Of a DNA stretch of 64,000 nucleotides, positions 60,422 to 64,000 are shown piece by piece. The notes under the pieces are model-generated. The model worked only from the letters and a program-made list of their open reading frames with translations, was not told where the DNA came from and made no database searches. How positions within the stretch are numbered: position 1 is the stretch's first letter; every line of letters begins with the position of its first letter. This DNA comes from Delphinus delphis (Eukaryota; Chordata; Mammalia; Artiodactyla; Delphinidae). The stretch spans positions 1,736,001 to 1,800,000 of the forward strand of contig NW_027192671.1 of the NCBI RefSeq assembly GCF_949987515.2. The letters are read 5' to 3'. The translations under genes and the position numbers were made by a program.

Positions 60422-62001
60422 TGTAATTCACAAACCTGCAGAGTTATAAATGACAGCTATCGTCCAAAAATAGACTGAAGTAAGGCTGCCAAGAGGACTT
60501 GAAAGCGGGGCAGAATTGCAGGAAACCGATTTCAGGAGGTAGACTGGAATTGCATTGAAAGCATAGGAAAAGAGGCAGAACGTCCACAATGATGCACTTG
60601 GCCAAAAAGGGCGTATGCGTTTTTTCCTGAATATATTCAGGAAAAAACGCATACGCCCTTTTTGGCCAACCAAGCAAGCTTGCAAAGGAAATCTGCACTA
60701 CAATGAAGTCTCACTTCCCCCCAGTCAAAAGGGCCATCTGAAAAAAGTGTAAAATCCAGAAAGGCAGGACAGGCCATGGAGAACTAGGAGCCTTGTTATG
60801 CTGATGGGCGGGATGTAAATTGCCAACAACCACTCGGGAGAATTGTATGGTGTTTCCTGAAACATCTAAAAAACAAAACAACAAAACCTAGGGCACTTCC
60901 ACTTATGGTCCTATAGCTTAGGGAAATTAAAATCAAAAAGACACAGCCACCCCAAAGTTTGCAACGGCTCTGTTGACAAGAACCTCGTTTACAGTACAAG
61001 TTCAACATCGCAGAAAGTGAAAAATGGATAAAGAAGTTGTGGTATTTACTTACAAAGCAATATCACTCAGCAATGAAATCTGTGTCATCAGGCCCTTAGG
61101 AGCACAATGAGTGGATTCAGGTATGATGATTCTAACTGAAATAAGTCACACAGAAAAAGAAACATCATAAGATATCAGTAATACACGGAATGTAAACTTG
61201 GCTACACAGGAACTGAATTACAGAACAGAACAGCGTCTCAAATTTAGAAAACCAACTTATGCTTGCTTAAGAGTAAAGGTGACTTGGGGTGCTGCATAAA
61301 ACCAGAGATTGAAATGAGCACAGATAAAGTTCCTTAAGTCAAATATGGAATAGACAAGAGCTACTCCTTGCTCAACGAAATGGACTCAACACCGCATATT
61401 AAACGCCTAAGAATGTACCTGACTAGTAAGTATCTTAAAACCTATGGATTGCTATGTCTCCAAAAGAGAATCAAGCATGTGTACAGGGGCATAAACGCAG
61501 CAGTGATAGGATTGGAGAGGTTCGGTGAGCAAATGAAGACCCTTTGAAGTCATATTGCATGGTACCCATTCCACGGGTTTCAACTACCCAGGTTTAAGGT
61601 ATTCTTCCTTCAGCTAAAACATGCATGTGGAACCTAGAGTATGATCAACCATGTGATCGGGAGACGTGTTCAAATATGTCTCAGTTTTCGTACCCTGGTA
61701 CTCGGGTGCAACATTCCAGACGCTTTACTAACACTCTCCCCACTTGGAGAGTCAGTCCCTTTAACCTCCTGTTTGGTCCAGTTTGCAATTTCTGCGGAAG
61801 ATGAACAGGAATAGCGAGAACCAATGAGAGACTAGCTGGAGGTGTCTGGACGGGCAAATTTAACTCTCATTTCCCACCAGGAAGAGGAATTAACCAAAGG
61901 CTCAGCGTGCCGTGCCGGAACCAGATTAGGGCCTGAAGCCATCCTGCGGTGTTGCGGCCAGCTCACAAGAAAGCGAGTTGAAGAAAGGAGCTCAGGGGCA
62001 C
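60422..62001 (+). repeat. Satellite monomer B5 (1,580 bp)
   Basis: Perfect palindrome at 60,598-60,669. B3-like GTTTGCAACGGC with private CTGTTGACAAG, AAACAACAAAACC, CTTAGGAGCAC and GTGACTTGGGG. First haplotype block and GGAACCTAGAG end block. Confidence 0.95.
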
Positions 62002-63580
62002 TGTAATTCACAAACCTGCAGAGTTATAAATGACAGCTATCGTCCAAAAATAGACTGAAGTAAGGCTGCCAAGAGGACTTGAAAGCGGGGCAGAATTGCA
62101 GGAAACCGATTTCAGGAGGTAGACTGCAATTGCATTGAAAGCATAGGAAATGAGGCAGAACGTCCACAATGATGCACTTGGCCAAAAAGGGCGTATGCGT
62201 TTTTTCCTGAATATATTCAGGAAAAAACGCATACGCCCTTTTTGGCCAACCAAGCAAGCTTGCAAAGGAAATCTGCACTACAATGAAGTCTCACTTCTCC
62301 CCGGTCAAAAGGGACATCTGAAAAAAGTGTAAAATCCAGAAAGGCAGGACAGGCCATGGAGAACTGGGAGCCTTGTTATGCTGATGGGCGGGATGTAAAT
62401 TGCCAACAGACACTCAGGAGAAGTGTATGGTGTTTCCTGAAACATCTAAAAAACAAAGCAACAGAGCCTAGGGCACTGCCACTTATGGTCCTATAGCTTA
62501 AGGAAATTAAAATCAAAAAGACACAGCAACCCCAAAGTTTGGGACGCCTCCGTTTACAAGAACCTCGTTTACCGTACAAGTTCAATATCACAGAAAGTGA
62601 AAAATGGATAAAGAACTTGTGGTACTTACGTACAATGCAGTATCACTCAGCAATGAAATCTGTGTCATCAGGCCCTTAGCAGCACAATGAGTGGATTCAG
62701 GTATGATGATTCTAACTGAAATAAGTCACACAGAAAAAGAAACATCATAAGATATCAGTAATACACGGAATGGAAACTTGGCTACACAGGAACTGAATTC
62801 CAAAACAGAACAGGGTCTCAAATTTAGAAAACCAACTTATGCTTGCTTAAGGGGAAAGGTGAGTTGGGGTGCTGCATAAAACCAGAGATTGAAATGAGCA
62901 CAGATAAAGTTCCTTAAGCCAAATATGGAATAGACAAGAGCTACTCCTTGCTCAACGAAATGGACTCAACACCGCATATTAAACGCCTAAAAATGTACCT
63001 GACTAGTAAGTATCTTAAAACCTATAGATAGCTATGTCTCCGAAAGAGAATCAAGCATGTGTACAGGGGCATAAACGCAGCAGTGATAGGATTGGAGAGG
63101 TTCGGTGAGCAAATGAAGACCCTTTGAAGTCATATTGCATGGTACCCATTCCACGGGTTTCAACTACCCAGGTTTTAGGTATTCTTCCTTCAGCGAAAAC
63201 ATGTATGTGGAAACCAAGTATGATCAACCATGTGAATGGGAGACGTGTTCAAATATGTCTCAGTTTTCCTCCCCTGGTACTCGGGTGCAACATTCCAGAC
63301 GCTTTACTAACACTCTCCCCACTTGGAGAGTCAGCGCCTTTAACCTCCTGTTTGGCCCAGTTTGCAATTTCTGCGGCAGATGAACAGGAATAGCGAGAAC
63401 CAATGAGAGGCTAGCTGGAGGTGTCTGGACGGGCAAATTTAACTCTCATTTCCCACCAGGAAGAGGAAATAACCAAAGGCTCAGCGTGCCGTGCCGGAAC
63501 CAGATTAGGGCCTGAAGCCATCCTGCGGTGTTGCGGCCAGGTCACAAGAAAGCAAGTTGAAGAAAGGAGCTCAGGGGCAC
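62002..63580 (+). repeat. Satellite monomer B6 (1,579 bp, visible recombinant)
   Basis: Perfect palindrome at 62,178-62,249. B4-like first part (ACTTCTCCCCGG, GACACTCAGG, GGGACGCCTCCG). ACTTACGTACAATGCAG of the second haplotype is followed within 30 bp by CTGTGTCATCAGGCCCTTAG of the first, placing a switch at about 62,640-62,665. CTTCAGCGAAAACATG is private. Confidence 0.95.
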
Positions 63581-64000
63581 TGTAATTCACAAACCTGCAG
63601 AGTTATAAATGACAGCTATCGTCCAAAAATAGACTGAAGTAAGGCTGCCAAGAGGACTTGAAAGCGGGGCAGAATTGCAGGAAACCGATTTCAGGAGGTA
63701 GACTGGAATTGCATTGAAAGCATAGGAAAAGAGGCAGAACGTCCACAATGATGCACTTGGCCGAAAAGGGCGTATGCGTTTTTTCCTGAATATATTCAGG
63801 AAAAAACGCATACGCCCTTTTTGGCCAACCAAGCAAGCTTGCAAAGGATAATCTGCACTACAATGAAGTCTCACTTCCCCCCGGTCAAAAGGGCCATCTG
63901 AAAAAAGTGTAAAATCCAGAAAGGCAGGACAGGCCATGGAGAACTGGGAGCCTTGTTATGCTGATGGGCGGGATGTAAATTGCCAACAGACACTCGGGAG
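63581..64000 (+). repeat. Satellite monomer B7 (420 bp, cut by window end)
   Basis: The palindrome at 63,757-63,828 has one mismatch (TTGGCCGAAAAG in the left arm). GGATAATCTGC has one inserted base, which fuses two frames into a 116-codon chance frame on the minus strand. Confidence 0.95.

Larger units (their letters stand above)
52524..64000 (+). repeat. Satellite array B (transition monomer, 6 standard monomers, 1 partial)
   Basis: Same orientation and sequence family as array A, with spacing of 1,579-1,580 bp. The first unit begins as an old-type sequence and becomes standard within its first 200-250 bp. Several units form an alternating two-monomer pattern. The array continues past the window end. 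Confidence 0.95.

Overview
This is a eukaryotic, non-coding, satellite-rich window. About 59 of 64 kb (roughly 93%) is one head-to-tail tandem repeat with a monomer of 1,577-1,580 bp. The monomer length, the embedded cetartiodactyl-style L1 3' end, and the presence nearby of older 1.74-1.75 kb versions of the same unit fit the 'common cetacean satellite'. From memory, that satellite is about 1,579 bp in killer whale and other delphinoids and about 1.75 kb in baleen whales. I therefore infer a toothed whale, most likely a delphinoid (dolphin, orca, porpoise or relative). The family name is recalled, not checked by search.

Layout. (1) 1-43,468: array A, 28 monomers, all + orientation; the phase used here starts each unit at the TGTAATTCAC motif. 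(2) 43,468-48,230: an interruption made of a 5'-truncated L1 3' end with an A-rich tail, a GC-rich stretch I do not recognise, a decayed class I (gammaretrovirus-like) endogenous retrovirus with pol and env remnants and a possible LTR, and about 350 bp with nothing recognisable. (3) 48,230-52,523: three highly diverged old monomers, one partial and two complete at 1,736 and 1,750 bp. (4) 52,524-64,000: array B, one chimeric transition monomer, six standard monomers and one cut by the window end.

Monomer anatomy (offsets from TGTAATTCAC): 1-176, non-L1 sequence of unknown origin; 177-248, a 72-bp inverted repeat with 36-bp arms and no spacer, perfect in about 25 monomers; about 258-1,088, a diverged L1 3' end in sense orientation; 1,089-1,580, more non-L1 sequence of unknown origin. 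The 1.75-kb old monomers still carry the L1 3' terminus with an A-rich tail plus about 100 bp that the 1.58-kb units lack. A single 167-bp deletion at a TGA microhomology accounts for the length difference.

No intact protein-coding gene, tRNA, rRNA or CRISPR array is supported. The many short open frames repeat once per monomer and are by-products of the repeat. The most interesting material is structural: the near-perfect palindrome whose two arms change together, the deletion that links long and short monomer forms, the old monomers preserved around the interruption, and the mosaic and dimeric higher-order patterns within the arrays.
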